Notes: a model not told the origin generated them from the sequence alone. Counted from the first letter of the stretch, positions 1-9,917 are shown. The stretch is 50,196 bases of DNA from Chlamydiota bacterium (GCA_013287775.1 JABDDE010000009.1:1-50196); one strand, 5' to 3'. Numbers and translations: made by a program.

Positions 1-339
1 TTCATGCAAAGAATAGTTTCAAAATGTAACATTTTTTTACGCGAATCGTGGGCTTCGGGGCTCCTGCACCCTGGGCTATACACATTTCGGCCCTACGGGC
101 CTTTACCAGGGCTACGGCCTAGTTTTCTATCACTCCATGGCTTTCCCACCATAGTATCTCAGGCGGCGCCCTTCCATGTAACAGATGGGGTCTCCCGTTA
201 CTTGTAGATAGGTGCCGCGATGCAGCGGGGGAACTGGGCTGTTGCAATTTTTGCCCTTTGGGCAAAGAAAAGGCTGTGAACCCTTGCAGCGAACAGCGCG
301 TAAGTCGCATATCGCGTTAAATGTATGTGCGCTATTTTC
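1..339. repeat. Gene-free edge with dispersed repeats
   Basis: No credible gene is seen. Bases 57-92 recur in reverse complement at about 27250-27284 with one mismatch, so this is a dispersed element resembling the 'CCTGGGCTA' type of palindromic repeats that give spurious ORFs in many bacterial genomes. Bases from about 246 onward form the left part of the composite repeat that also occurs at 12741-12896 and 16048-16205. Short open frames here are translations of these repeats. Confidence 0.6.
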
Positions 340-377
340 GTCATGTGCACTTTTCCTTCAGGAAAAGTGCACATGAC
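340..377. repeat. Palindromic hairpin repeat, copy 1
   Basis: A 17-bp perfect inverted repeat (340-356 with 361-377) around the loop TTCA. The arm reads GTCATGTGCACTTTTCC. It lies 5 bp beyond the stop codon of the minus-strand gene at 383-1627, so it may act in 3'-end formation, although no T-tract follows it. It is one of about ten family members in the window, and it is joined to the composite repeat starting near 246. Confidence 0.85.
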
Positions 378-382
378 GTCAA

Positions 383-1627
383 TTATACTCTTTCTATAAA
401 GGATATAGGTCGGACCACTCGTAATGTCTCAAGGACTCGTAGCACACACGCATCTGTTTCAACATATGCACGCTTTCGCGCCTCTTCAATGGCATCTTCA
501 ATTGTAGGATATCTATCTGTTTCATTACAATCAAAGAAACGGCCACTTTGGAATGTATCATGAATGATTTGCCGCACCTCAGTATCTTCTCTATCTTGGT
601 GCTGCAGGGCAATGACGCAGCGTTTTACTGCTTCGATTTCAGGAGTAGTCCATGCATCCGAAGGTGGACAGTGTAGAAAAACAAAATCCATGAAACCCCA
701 GTGACTTCTTGTCATTTGTGAAACATCCGAGAGTATGGTGACGACATTGTATTCGTCATGAAAGGGAATCGTAGTATTGAAACGCCCGCTTAGTACTCGA
801 TTATCTGCTGCAAGCACTTCTTTTCCCGCATCTGCCTCTCGTACGGCATCGATATCTCGCTCCAACTTCATTATGCGCTTGCATACGTCACGTATAAATA
901 CTCTGTCATCGCTGTCCCATTGCGCATTATGCCGATTATATTGAACAAAATTGACAGCACTATTGAGATCATAACGTACCATACGATCCATATCACGAAT
1001 CATTCCTTGCTGTGCTATATCACTAACCCGTGCAGGAGACATCTGGGGGTCACAATATACCGTATGATTCATATCACGAATCATTCCTTGCTGTGCTATA
1101 TCACCAACCCGTGCGGGAGACATCTCACCGATAACTTTTTTAATTACTTGTGTATACTGTGCGCTTTCCATCCTTTTGGCAATTACTTTCAAGGCAGCTA
1201 CAGTCTCTTTTTGTTTTTGCAAAAAGAAACTTTTAAGTTTTCTTTCTTTAAGGTCACTTAATTGCTTGGGAAAGCCCCTTGCTTCATGAAAGCGCCTATG
1301 TACTGCACAAAATTCATGAAGAATTGCGGTGAAGTGGGACTCGTTATCAGTACTATTGCTGGAAGTGATGAGTTCATCGAGTCGAGCAACCTGTAGAATA
1401 TGTGAAGGCGAATTTGTTGCAAAATTAAAAATTTCATACGCGATATTTCGTAAAAAATTTCCTGACGCTCCAACTACAAAGAAAAGATGCTGTTTCATTT
1501 TTTCAAAAATGCTGCAGGCAATTTCTGTAATCCTGGTGTGTAACTGATTCAAGTGCTGCAGTAGAGAACCTCTGTTGTTATAAAAATCAACATTACTATT
1601 ATTTGCATTACTTATATTTAGAGACAT
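383..1627 (-). CDS. Hypothetical protein, lineage-specific WTT-motif family, copy 1
   Basis: A 414-residue protein that I do not recognise. The ATG at 1627 is preceded by AGGAG six bases upstream. It is a clear paralogue of the next gene (1697-2845): both have an Asn-rich start, a hydrophobic stretch near residues 45-75, the motif DxWTTPxIEA near residue 310, and an almost identical C-terminus (IEDAIE-AR-RAYxET, then VVRPISF). The PPxDxWTTxEIE motif also appears in the TPR giant at 30306-34349. Residues encoded at 977-1123 contain a 27-residue tandem duplication (MSPARVxDIAQQGMIRDM...) absent from the paralogue. The hydrophobic N-terminal region would allow membrane association; a role as secreted effector is only a guess from the family's spread. 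Confidence 0.75.
   Translation of the reverse strand: MSLNISNANNSNVDFYNNRGSLLQHLNQLHTRITEIACSIFEKMKQHLFFVVGASGNFLRNIAYEIFNFATNSPSHILQVARLDELITSSNSTDNESHFTAILHEFCAVHRRFHEARGFPKQLSDLKERKLKSFFLQKQKETVAALKVIAKRMESAQYTQVIKKVIGEMSPARVGDIAQQGMIRDMNHTVYCDPQMSPARVSDIAQQGMIRDMDRMVRYDLNSAVNFVQYNRHNAQWDSDDRVFIRDVCKRIMKLERDIDAVREADAGKEVLAADNRVLSGRFNTTIPFHDEYNVVTILSDVSQMTRSHWGFMDFVFLHCPPSDAWTTPEIEAVKRCVIALQHQDREDTEVRQIIHDTFQSGRFFDCNETDRYPTIEDAIEEARKRAYVETDACVLRVLETLRVVRPISFIERV
977..1123 (-). repeat. 81-bp in-frame tandem duplication
   Basis: The segment around TATCACGAATCATTCC at 991 recurs 81 bp later at 1072. In the protein this gives two successive copies of a 27-residue unit starting MSPARV, the second one partial. 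The paralogue at 1697-2845 has a single equivalent region, so the duplication looks recent. Confidence 0.85.
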
Positions 1628-1646
1628 AAAATACTCCTAAGTTAGC

Positions 1647-1685
1647 GCCATGTGCGACTATTCCTTCCAGAAGGGTGCACATGGC
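1647..1685. repeat. Palindromic hairpin repeat, copy 2 (degenerate)
   Basis: The outer arms GCCATGTGC (1647-1655) and GCACATGGC (1677-1685) match the hairpin family, but the inner arms no longer pair well. It lies between two co-oriented minus-strand genes: about 12 bp past the stop of the upstream gene and about 20 bp before the start of the downstream gene. Confidence 0.7.
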
Positions 1686-1696
1686 AGAAAAATTTT

Positions 1697-2845
1697 TCAG
1701 GCTGCATCTACAAAAGATATAGGTCGCACCACGTGCAACTCCTCAAGCATTTGCAATACACAACTATTCGTTTCAATATATGCCCGTCTGCGTGCATTTT
1801 CAATAGCATCCTCAATGCGCGGCTGTGCAAGTAATGCATACTCATCTATAAAACGAACTCCCCCGAATTCATTCCGGATAATTTGCCGCACCTCAGTATC
1901 TTCTGTATGTTGTTGCTGCAGTGTAAGTATCCTCTGCTTCGCTGCTTCGATTGCAGGAGTTGTCCATGAATCTGGAACTGGATACTGCGCATTGACAAAT
2001 TCCCTCACTCGCGGGTTTTCTTTTATCATTTTCACAATATCGTGGAATACGGTTACCACGTTGTACTCTCCATGAAAGGGCATTATGGTACTGAAGCATT
2101 CCCTAGTATGCGGTGGAAGCTGCTCTCTCCTATTGCTCGCATCGCGCGCAGCATCGATATCTTGTCCTAGCTTTACTATACGCTCGCATATGGATATTTT
2201 TATGTTGTTTTTCCAATTAACATGGAGCCAGTTATGTGCTATAAACGTAGAGTCACTATTGAGCTCATAGCGCACCATACGGTCTATATCCTGAATTATT
2301 TCTTGCTTCCCGAGATTTTCTCTCACACAATTTTCAATTATTTGCTTATACTGCCTATTGGTCATCTCTTTAGCAATCATTTTCAATGTAGCTATGACCT
2401 CAGGTTGTTTTTGTACATAGCAATTTATTAATGCTTTATCATCCGAATGATGTGGCATGCCTTCGGCTGGCAACGCTCCAATCAATCTATCATGTATTTT
2501 ACAAAACTCAGAGAGAATTGAAAAAAAGTGCTCCTGTTTATCAGTTACATCGGTAGCAGTGAGAAGCGTATTGAGTTGGTCCACATCGAGGACATAAGCG
2601 GGCTCGCGTGCTGCAAAAGGATTCCACATGCACATACCCAATCCCCCAAAGAGCAGTGCGAGAGCGCCCGGAAGAAGCGCGGCAGCGCCAGCTACAATAC
2701 CAAGCACCTGTCTCATTTTTTCAAAAATTATGCAGGCAATTCTCTTGATTTTGTTATTTACTTTCGTGAGGGTCTGCGGGAAGCCGCTCCATCTGTTAGA
2801 AACAACACTATTGCTATTATTTACACTACTTACGACAATGGTCAT
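1697..2845 (-). CDS. Hypothetical protein, lineage-specific WTT-motif family, copy 2
   Basis: A 382-residue paralogue of the gene at 383-1627. An in-frame GTG lies 6 bp further upstream at 2851, but it sits directly against the AGGAG sequence; the ATG at 2845 has that AGGAG seven bases upstream and is the likelier start. Residues about 44-75 form a strong hydrophobic stretch (GIVAGAAALLPGALALLFGG), so the protein is probably membrane-inserted; chlamydial Inc proteins also carry short paired hydrophobic segments, but this resemblance alone is weak. The C-terminal 45 residues are highly similar to the paralogue, and the DSWTTPAIEA motif is present near residue 280. Function unknown. Confidence 0.75.
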   Translation of the reverse strand: MTIVVSSVNNSNSVVSNRWSGFPQTLTKVNNKIKRIACIIFEKMRQVLGIVAGAAALLPGALALLFGGLGMCMWNPFAAREPAYVLDVDQLNTLLTATDVTDKQEHFFSILSEFCKIHDRLIGALPAEGMPHHSDDKALINCYVQKQPEVIATLKMIAKEMTNRQYKQIIENCVRENLGKQEIIQDIDRMVRYELNSDSTFIAHNWLHVNWKNNIKISICERIVKLGQDIDAARDASNRREQLPPHTRECFSTIMPFHGEYNVVTVFHDIVKMIKENPRVREFVNAQYPVPDSWTTPAIEAAKQRILTLQQQHTEDTEVRQIIRNEFGGVRFIDEYALLAQPRIEDAIENARRRAYIETNSCVLQMLEELHVVRPISFVDAA

Positions 2846-2957
2846 AAACACACTCCTAAGTTATTGTTAGCGCCATTTACACGACTATGACGAAGCAGAC
2901 TCGATGTGCTTGCTCCCCATTCGAAGTGCAATGGCACAACTACGTTATCTTAATCGC

Positions 2958-3078
2958 AAATTTATTGCAACTTCACGATGTTACATGTTGTTCTTTGTCA
3001 AATTTTAGAGACAACCTCTGCATATACGCACAATGCGCACAAAATTTCTGATTGCAAAAAAATTGTCTTAAGGTTTAC
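2958..3078 (+). promoter_or_regulatory. Conserved upstream region of RHS gene 1
   Basis: About 120 bp upstream of RHS 1 are clearly related to 16624-16733 upstream of RHS 2 (shared pieces include ATTTTAGAGACA, ATATAC and AATTTCTGATTGCAAAAAAA). The surrounding non-coding DNA is unrelated, so this block is likely to hold the promoter or leader duplicated with the gene. I cannot assign -35 and -10 boxes with confidence; a TTGTCA at 2995-3000 is badly spaced from the ATATAC. Confidence 0.55.
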
Positions 3079-3110
3079 AAAGGAGTCCCCTAAATTATTT
3101 GGAGATTTTT

Positions 3111-6100
3111 ATGAGCCGTGTACTGAACCTTTTATTGCTCGGGATGTGTTTTCTCATCCCGTTTCACGCTTTTTCGGAGTCAGAAGAAACGCCCTCACCA
3201 CCCGTTGAGGATACTGAACTATCCGATGTTGAATACTTTGGGCCACCTGCTACCCAAAGAACCAATGCCCATCCCTACCTTACCCAAGAGTCATCCACTA
3301 TTGCTGAAGCCGAACCCTCTTCTTTTGTAAATGGCTCTGTCAATGCCATCACAGGGACGTTTTATCATACAGCTGTCGACTTCACAGTACCAGGTCCTGT
3401 GCCTTTGAACCTGCGTCACTACTACAATGGTGCCTGCTTCTTCAATAACTGGATGGGCTATGCTGCCATGGCAACCAACTACAACCCATTTGTACAAGGA
3501 CTACTCTCTGAGCCAGACGCCCATCACCTAAAAATGATTGCTGAAGAAGATGGCGGCTCCGTGGTCCAGTATGTGGCTAAAAATAAAAAAGGATGTAAGT
3601 CTCTCGGCTTTTATCTGCACCCGAAAGTCATCCACGAGGGCTTTACCAATGCTGGCTCTGGTATGATCTCTGCCAGAACCAACATGAAAAACACCCGTTA
3701 TCACCTCTATAGCCATGAACCCCTTCCTGACCTTGATGGTGGCAAGGCCAGATGGTTTGGGTTTCTGAGCGACGGCAGCGCACGCAAATATAACAAGGTT
3801 CATACCTTCGAGCAGCGCATGCACTTGCTCTGGGAACGGCGACCAAATAAAAACTTGATACAGTTCAAGTATGGTAAAAACCATGAACACGATGGCAATG
3901 AGGGAAAATTAAAACGCATTATCGCCACCGATCCAACCGGTAAAGAGCCCTCCAATTGGTTAGAGTTCCATTACAGTAACAAGCATAAAAAAGCCCGTGT
4001 TACTGCCAGTAATGGCAAAGAGGCAATCTACACTTTCTTTGAAGGCGATGATGGCAGCAAGATGAATGAGCGGGTTCGCTACGTCCGTAAAATCATTGCC
4101 TCAGATGCCATAGCAACTTATTTTAACTACACAAGAATCCATCGCAAGCACTACATCAGTAAAGTATTTCATCCCCGTGGGCGCTTTTTGGAAATCGAAT
4201 ATGACCATAAAGGTCGTGTCAGCGCGCAAAAAGCCCCCGTAGGCAAAGATGGGGACAAAAGAACTATCTATAGCTTTGAGTATAAGCCAGATGAGCACCA
4301 CACCAATGTTTGGAATGCGCATGACATACTCACCGTGTATCGCTACTCCCACAAAAAGCGCCTAAAAGGCATTGAGAACCACCTCGATAAGCACTTCTAT
4401 CGAGGACTTTATTTCTACTGGGGCGAGAAAGAGCATATTGCCCATGGCGAGCGGGACACGAGTGATGAAGGGTACCTGGTCGGCAAATCCCTTCAGAATA
4501 AAGACGGGAGAGCTCTGGCCTCATGGACTGCAAAGTATGATGATTATGGCAACATCGTTGAAGAGGCTTTCTACGGCAGCCTCACCGGTAAGCGTCCAGA
4601 GGATTTTGCTGTCTCTTCAGATGGCACGCCATTAAATGCTCACGTTGAGTGCTATCGTAAGTACTATACCTATTCTAAAGACCATTTGCATCTCAAAATG
4701 AGCGAAAGCGAAGATGATGGGCCGACCATCAAGTATGCCTACAAGGAAGGCACTGATCTTGTTACTGCTAAATTTACTCATAAGGAAGATGGCATCAAAA
4801 TAAGGGAGTTTTTCTCCTACGACAATGAAGGAATTTTAATCAAACATATTGTGGACGATGGCTGCTCTCATGACCCTGACAACCTGAAAGAGGTCACCGA
4901 GCGCAGAATCACACGCATCACTCCTAATGGTCGTCGCTGTGAATATGGAGTAGGCCAACCAGAAACTGTCAAAGAATATTATCTGGATATTGAAAGTGGC
5001 AAAGAAGTCAAGCTTTTGCAAAAGGACTATCGCTATACAAAGCCTGGCCTTGTTGGGCAAGAGGAAATTCGCGATGCCGATGACCATCTTGTGGCGACCA
5101 CCTATTTCGAGTATGACCACAAGGGCAACCTCAGCAAAAAAACCGATCCTATTGGCCGTACATGGGTCTACGAGTACGATAGCAACAATAATAAAACCCG
5201 CGAAGAGCTCCTCAAATCGGGGTTATATCTTACCTATACGTATGACCTCATGAATAGGCTCATAGCACAAAAAGAACACCATGCAGATGGCACTTTTTGC
5301 ACCTATCATGAATATGACACTGTGGGCAATCGTGTATCGACAACAGATCCTTTTGGGAATACTACCAATTTTGAATATGATGATCTCAATCGCCTTGTCA
5401 AAACGATCTATCCTGCGATGCATGGTGCTGATAAGCAAAAAATACACCCCACCCTATCACAACACTACGACGAACAGGATTGTTTAGTGAAACAAACCGA
5501 TGCCAATGAGAACACAACAAAGTATACCTATACAAGTCGCAAGCAACCTCTTACTATTACGCATCCAGATGAAGCCGAAGAGCGATTTCAGTATTTTCTT
5601 AATGGAAAAATTGACCATAAGTGGGATAAAAATGGCACCAAAACCAGCTATGAGTATGATTTTCTTGGCCGCATCACTGAGGTGAAAATATATGATAGCC
5701 ATGATCATAAGCTTGCAAGCACCTGTAGCAATTACAACGCCTTTCATTTGCTGTCGGCGACAGATGCGATGGGCAATACTACGCATTATGAGTATGACGG
5801 CGCAGGTCGCAAAATCAAAGAAGTAAAGAAAGATGGTGAAAATTTTTCAAAAACTACCTATGAATATGATGCCCTTGGAAGAGTGACTGCAACGAAAACA
5901 TGGTATGGCAAAGATGTTCATGATTATGTAGCATCCATCGTCACCTATGATGCTGTAAATCGCATCATCTGTGAGCAGCAAGAAGATGGCAGTGGCGAGC
6001 TTTTAAGCAAGGTATGCTACGAGTATGACATGCATGATCATCGAACCAAGGTTATCACTTCTATAACCAAAGAAACGACAGCTGTCACACAAGTCGAATA

Positions 6101-8699
6101 CAACACCCACAATCTTGCAGAAGTCATTATCGATGAAGACAGCCATAAAACCAAAATAAAATACGATTTCGCGCACAAAAATTACCATGATCAAAAAGTT
6201 CTGAAGATTACGACGATCGATCCTCTTGAGAATGTAACCATTGAAGTGAAGGATGTATTTGGAAAGCGCAAGGCAATCGAGCGTAGAAACCACAAAGAAA
6301 AACTTCTATCACGCTCACATTACTTCTACGATGCAGTTGGCAATGTGACCAGAGAGCAGCATGTCTCTGTCATCGATGGAGAAGAGGATCACGAGTATGT
6401 GATTGCCAAAGAATATGATGCAATGCATCGTGTGATCAAGCTCACAGAGCAACCAGAGCGCTCTCATCAGAAAGTCACCGAGTATGGTTACTACCCTTCA
6501 GGCTGTCTGAAAACCATTACGAAGCCAGATGGTGTCAAGATTTACCATAGCTATGATGCTCTACTCCGCCTTGAGAGTATGAAATCATCAGAGAAGAGTA
6601 TCCAATACACCTATGAGTATGATTTGAATAATAACCCTATCGCCATCAAAGACGAAGTGGCTGACACCACGAATCGCCGATGCTATGATGCGTGGAATCG
6701 ACTCACCAAGGAAACCCTTGCGAACAAAGTGAAAGTGGCTTACGAGTATGATTCGCTTGGGCGACTACTGAAGTTTGAGCTGCCTGACGATTCGTATGTG
6801 AAATACAACTATCACAAAGGCCACTTGAGCGAGGTTATACGCAAATCCAAAGACCATAAAACCCTTTACCAGCATCGCTACAATGATATTGATCAACGCG
6901 CGCAAGTACTCAAGAGTACACTTATTGGCAATGCGGGCACCGTGCAGTTTGTGTATGACAAGAAAGGCCGCACACGCAAAATCAGAGCGCCGAAATGGAA
7001 GCTCTTGATTCCAAGTGGTGGCTTTGATGACGCTGGTAATTTACGCAAGCTGCATGTCAAAGACCGTGTTGGGCGCGTGCAAGGCTATTTTGACTATGAT
7101 GACCTCTATCAGCTTATCAAAGAAGAAGGTGCCCTTAAGCATAAATTTGAACATGATTCGCTCAACAACTGCATCAAAAAAGATGGTGAGAAACAGAAGG
7201 TCGACCATTTAAATAGGGTCGTAGAATCCAAAGATGCCGACTTTGAATATGACAAGAATGGCAACTTGATAAAAAAGAGAGAAAATAAGAAAACGACGCA
7301 CTATCGCTATGATGCCTTGAACCGCCTTATTGAGGCATATGAAGAGGGAGAGTTTCGTGCACGCTATAGCTACGACTCCTTCCACAGGCGTATCTCGAAA
7401 ACACTTGGGGCTTGGGAACATAAGCATTGGAAAGAGAAAAGCGAGCTGCGTTTTCTCTATTTGCACGAGCGTGAAGTGGGTTCTGTAGATCATCACAATA
7501 AAATAGTAGAATTTCGAGCAATTGGTCGTGGTAAAGGTGCTGAGATGGGCGCCTCGGTGAGTATTGAGGTGGACGGCAGCTGTTATGCACCGGTACATGA
7601 CCATCGCGGCAATATCTGTAGTCTGATTGGGGCCAAATCTGGGAAGGTACGCGAGGTTGCCAGGTATTCTGCTTTTGGCGAGATGCAGCTCTTTACTGGT
7701 AAAGGCAAGAAGGTTGATAGTTCTCGTGTAGGCAACCCCTGGCACTTTGTCAGCAAGCGTTTTGATCCTGAAACTGGCTTTGTTTATTTTGGTAAACGCT
7801 ATTACAGCCCAGAAACAGGCCGCTGGATCACCCCTGACCCTATTGGCTTTAGCGATGGGCCAAATCTGTATGCGTATGTGCACAATAGTCCTTTGCTGCT
7901 GTTGGATCCTTATGGGTTGTATGCTGGCGTGGTTGATGGTTGTCCAGTGGACTATCAATCGCTGAGCTGGTATGATGTATTCTGCCGAGTGGTGTGGCCA
8001 GTGCGCATGTGCATGGGACATAATGACAGAGCGTTTGTGGCTGTTATTGCTGGACAAATGGTTGGCAATAAAGAGGCGGTATTTGTAAATGGGGTATTGA
8101 ACTCGCCCAAAGATGCCATTGCAACCGGCCGGGCAGCCTCACAACTTGCCGGAGGGAAACAAGTGACACTGGTGTATAATCCGTCGCATGGCATCTTACT
8201 GGATTTATTTGAAGCATTTTTAAACTTAATTGGCATCCCTACAGGGCCTAGCAAGGTAGTGGCAAAAACAACCACTGGGTATACCGATCAGGGAAAAAAG
8301 GTATTAGTAACGGGACATAGTCAGGGAGCTGTGCATACAAAATTGGCTGTTGAGGAAATGACGAAAGAACAACAGAAGCAAATAAGCATTGTTTTGGTAG
8401 CACCAGCAACAACTATGCAGCAAGGCGAATTGAAAGGTGCAAAAAATATTTGCAGCAAACGCGATCCCGTGCCCTATGCAAATCCTTGGGGATTATATCG
8501 TAATAAGGATTACATAGAATGGATAGAACCGCATCCTGAGGCACCATTGTTCGATCATCCATTTCAAAGCCCGACGTATGAAAAACCCCTTAAAGATACA
8601 TATGAAGAATTTTTTAAAGAGGATAACACCCCGCCTTGTATAGCTCACAACAATGATGCACAAGGTAGTAATGTAACAAAAGAGGAGAAAGTGCCATGA
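3111..8699 (+). CDS. RHS-repeat polymorphic toxin with DUF687-like serine hydrolase tip
   Basis: A 1862-residue exported RHS protein. The ATG at 3111 follows GGAG six bases upstream; a TTG at 3099 is possible but lacks a site. Residues 1-24 form a Sec signal peptide. Residues about 60-110 resemble the DUF6531-type RHS N-terminus (VNGSVNAITGTF... VPGPVPLNLRHYYN), followed by some 1400 residues of YD repeats (many 'YEYDxxGRL' units) and the RHS core end (YFGKRYYSPETGRWITPDP, then DPYGL at about 1599-1603). The remaining ~260 residues are a distinct domain: FVNGVLNS, VYNPSHG, GHSQG with Ser1737, RDPVPY with Asp1785 and PLFDHPFQSPTY with His1816. This order fits an alpha/beta hydrolase and, from memory, chlamydial DUF687. 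The core is nearly the same as in the gene at 16769. Four bases overlap the next gene. Target unknown; lipase or esterase activity is inferred. Confidence 0.88.
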   Translation: MSRVLNLLLLGMCFLIPFHAFSESEETPSPPVEDTELSDVEYFGPPATQRTNAHPYLTQESSTIAEAEPSSFVNGSVNAITGTFYHTAVDFTVPGPVPLNLRHYYNGACFFNNWMGYAAMATNYNPFVQGLLSEPDAHHLKMIAEEDGGSVVQYVAKNKKGCKSLGFYLHPKVIHEGFTNAGSGMISARTNMKNTRYHLYSHEPLPDLDGGKARWFGFLSDGSARKYNKVHTFEQRMHLLWERRPNKNLIQFKYGKNHEHDGNEGKLKRIIATDPTGKEPSNWLEFHYSNKHKKARVTASNGKEAIYTFFEGDDGSKMNERVRYVRKIIASDAIATYFNYTRIHRKHYISKVFHPRGRFLEIEYDHKGRVSAQKAPVGKDGDKRTIYSFEYKPDEHHTNVWNAHDILTVYRYSHKKRLKGIENHLDKHFYRGLYFYWGEKEHIAHGERDTSDEGYLVGKSLQNKDGRALASWTAKYDDYGNIVEEAFYGSLTGKRPEDFAVSSDGTPLNAHVECYRKYYTYSKDHLHLKMSESEDDGPTIKYAYKEGTDLVTAKFTHKEDGIKIREFFSYDNEGILIKHIVDDGCSHDPDNLKEVTERRITRITPNGRRCEYGVGQPETVKEYYLDIESGKEVKLLQKDYRYTKPGLVGQEEIRDADDHLVATTYFEYDHKGNLSKKTDPIGRTWVYEYDSNNNKTREELLKSGLYLTYTYDLMNRLIAQKEHHADGTFCTYHEYDTVGNRVSTTDPFGNTTNFEYDDLNRLVKTIYPAMHGADKQKIHPTLSQHYDEQDCLVKQTDANENTTKYTYTSRKQPLTITHPDEAEERFQYFLNGKIDHKWDKNGTKTSYEYDFLGRITEVKIYDSHDHKLASTCSNYNAFHLLSATDAMGNTTHYEYDGAGRKIKEVKKDGENFSKTTYEYDALGRVTATKTWYGKDVHDYVASIVTYDAVNRIICEQQEDGSGELLSKVCYEYDMHDHRTKVITSITKETTAVTQVEYNTHNLAEVIIDEDSHKTKIKYDFAHKNYHDQKVLKITTIDPLENVTIEVKDVFGKRKAIERRNHKEKLLSRSHYFYDAVGNVTREQHVSVIDGEEDHEYVIAKEYDAMHRVIKLTEQPERSHQKVTEYGYYPSGCLKTITKPDGVKIYHSYDALLRLESMKSSEKSIQYTYEYDLNNNPIAIKDEVADTTNRRCYDAWNRLTKETLANKVKVAYEYDSLGRLLKFELPDDSYVKYNYHKGHLSEVIRKSKDHKTLYQHRYNDIDQRAQVLKSTLIGNAGTVQFVYDKKGRTRKIRAPKWKLLIPSGGFDDAGNLRKLHVKDRVGRVQGYFDYDDLYQLIKEEGALKHKFEHDSLNNCIKKDGEKQKVDHLNRVVESKDADFEYDKNGNLIKKRENKKTTHYRYDALNRLIEAYEEGEFRARYSYDSFHRRISKTLGAWEHKHWKEKSELRFLYLHEREVGSVDHHNKIVEFRAIGRGKGAEMGASVSIEVDGSCYAPVHDHRGNICSLIGAKSGKVREVARYSAFGEMQLFTGKGKKVDSSRVGNPWHFVSKRFDPETGFVYFGKRYYSPETGRWITPDPIGFSDGPNLYAYVHNSPLLLLDPYGLYAGVVDGCPVDYQSLSWYDVFCRVVWPVRMCMGHNDRAFVAVIAGQMVGNKEAVFVNGVLNSPKDAIATGRAASQLAGGKQVTLVYNPSHGILLDLFEAFLNLIGIPTGPSKVVAKTTTGYTDQGKKVLVTGHSQGAVHTKLAVEEMTKEQQKQISIVLVAPATTMQQGELKGAKNICSKRDPVPYANPWGLYRNKDYIEWIEPHPEAPLFDHPFQSPTYEKPLKDTYEEFFKEDNTPPCIAHNNDAQGSNVTKEEKVP

Positions 8700-9880
8700 A
8701 GTTTTTATTATTGCTAGCTATCTTGCTATTAGCTTCTTATAGTTTTTTGCGATGCGAGGAGGACTATGTAGCTCTTTCCAATAAAAATCAGGCAAAAACT
8801 GCGCGTGAAATTCAATCGAGGTTTGGAGTGCACGCTTGTGGTTCTGGTGGTGGTGCCATTAATGCTATCCGATTAGAGACGCTGGATTTTCAAACTATAG
8901 CCCCGTTACGATTTACTATTGATCAAGCCCGAACTCTCATCGTTGCATTGACGGAAATCTATAAAGAAAATATCAACAATAATAGGGAGCTAAGGCCATA
9001 TCTTATAGAATATCCATTTCCTGCAAAACGCGTAGAAGTTGCTATTTTTGTATATGATTCTCCTTTCTTACAACCTACAAAGGATATTACCACTATTTCA
9101 CTACATAATGGCATAATTTATTATAAAAGCCACAGTGGAGAACGAGCTGTTCCTAATACGATATTAAAAACTGAACCTTATCAAACAGCCTATGAGCTCG
9201 TAAAAGATAAAATCGCCAAACAAGATATTCCTTTGTTGTATAAAAAGCCTCTGCCTATTCCCAAAGAGCATTGGTGGCAACAATTATTCGGTGGCGTAGG
9301 GAATGCTGTAGGTGCGCTCACTGAGTCAAAATATACTGGGACAAAAGAAGAACGAAAAGTATCATGGGTTTTGGATGCATATGGAAATCAGGTTGCTAAG
9401 CGATATGGAATGAAATTTCACAGAGAAGGTAATTTTCTTGATTTTGACGATCCGAATGAAAATGATGTTGAGTATGGCCTTACATTTTTTTCACCACACA
9501 AGCTGACGCTACAGGAGGGACGTGTTTTTGCAGCAGGCCTTGTAGCCGATTTTTTCAAAAAGGTCAATACTGATCCAGGAATAAGAAAATATTGGCTGGA
9601 ATACAAACGAGAATATAATAAAAAGCACAGCTGGAAAAAATATACCGCTGCAGAGCCTGTGATCCAGCAACTGGCACTCAAGGTTGGCTTCTGGGATGCA
9701 AATGTAGAGCGTCCACAGCATCCTTACTTAGCCGACATTCGATTTCACAATGCCACTTTTTTCTATTACGAAGCTGACCCAAAAACGCAAGCACTCAAGC
9801 TTGTGTATCAAGAACCCTATGCGGATGCGCTTCGTTTTCGAGAAGAAAAGGCTGTTAAAAAAGAAGGAAAAACATTGTAA
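8696..9880 (+). CDS. Exported two-domain protein, putative immunity partner of RHS 1
   Basis: A 394-residue protein whose ATG overlaps the RHS stop (ATGA), with GAGGAG upstream, so translation is probably coupled. Residues 1-20 form a signal peptide ending near a cysteine (SFLRCEED), not a classical lipobox. Two halves are similar to each other: each has an 'RFGVHACG/RYGMKFHR' strand, a long helix after 'TIDQARTLI' or 'TLQEGRVFA', a 'YLIEYPF/YWLEYKRE' segment, then 'ISLHNGIIYYKS' or 'IRFHNATFFYYE' and a YQTAYE/YADALR end. This indicates an internal duplication of a ~150-residue domain. The tight linkage to a toxin and the export signal suggest a periplasmic immunity protein against the hydrolase tip; I do not recognise the family. 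Confidence 0.7.
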   Translation: MKFLLLLAILLLASYSFLRCEEDYVALSNKNQAKTAREIQSRFGVHACGSGGGAINAIRLETLDFQTIAPLRFTIDQARTLIVALTEIYKENINNNRELRPYLIEYPFPAKRVEVAIFVYDSPFLQPTKDITTISLHNGIIYYKSHSGERAVPNTILKTEPYQTAYELVKDKIAKQDIPLLYKKPLPIPKEHWWQQLFGGVGNAVGALTESKYTGTKEERKVSWVLDAYGNQVAKRYGMKFHREGNFLDFDDPNENDVEYGLTFFSPHKLTLQEGRVFAAGLVADFFKKVNTDPGIRKYWLEYKREYNKKHSWKKYTAAEPVIQQLALKVGFWDANVERPQHPYLADIRFHNATFFYYEADPKTQALKLVYQEPYADALRFREEKAVKKEGKTL

Positions 9881-9917
9881 ACCACTTGTTCGCAAGAGCG
9901 AGTGAACATTTTGTAAA

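Noticed and set aside
340-377. Hairpin copies as ordinary intrinsic terminators
   Set aside because: No T-tract follows, copies also occur just upstream of start codons and inside an ORF, and one is a clear insertion.
7209-8057. 282-codon minus-strand ORF inside RHS 1, and many other shadows within both RHS genes
   Set aside because: The plus-strand protein is conserved between both loci and explains the region; the opposite frame has no recognisable domain or start signals.
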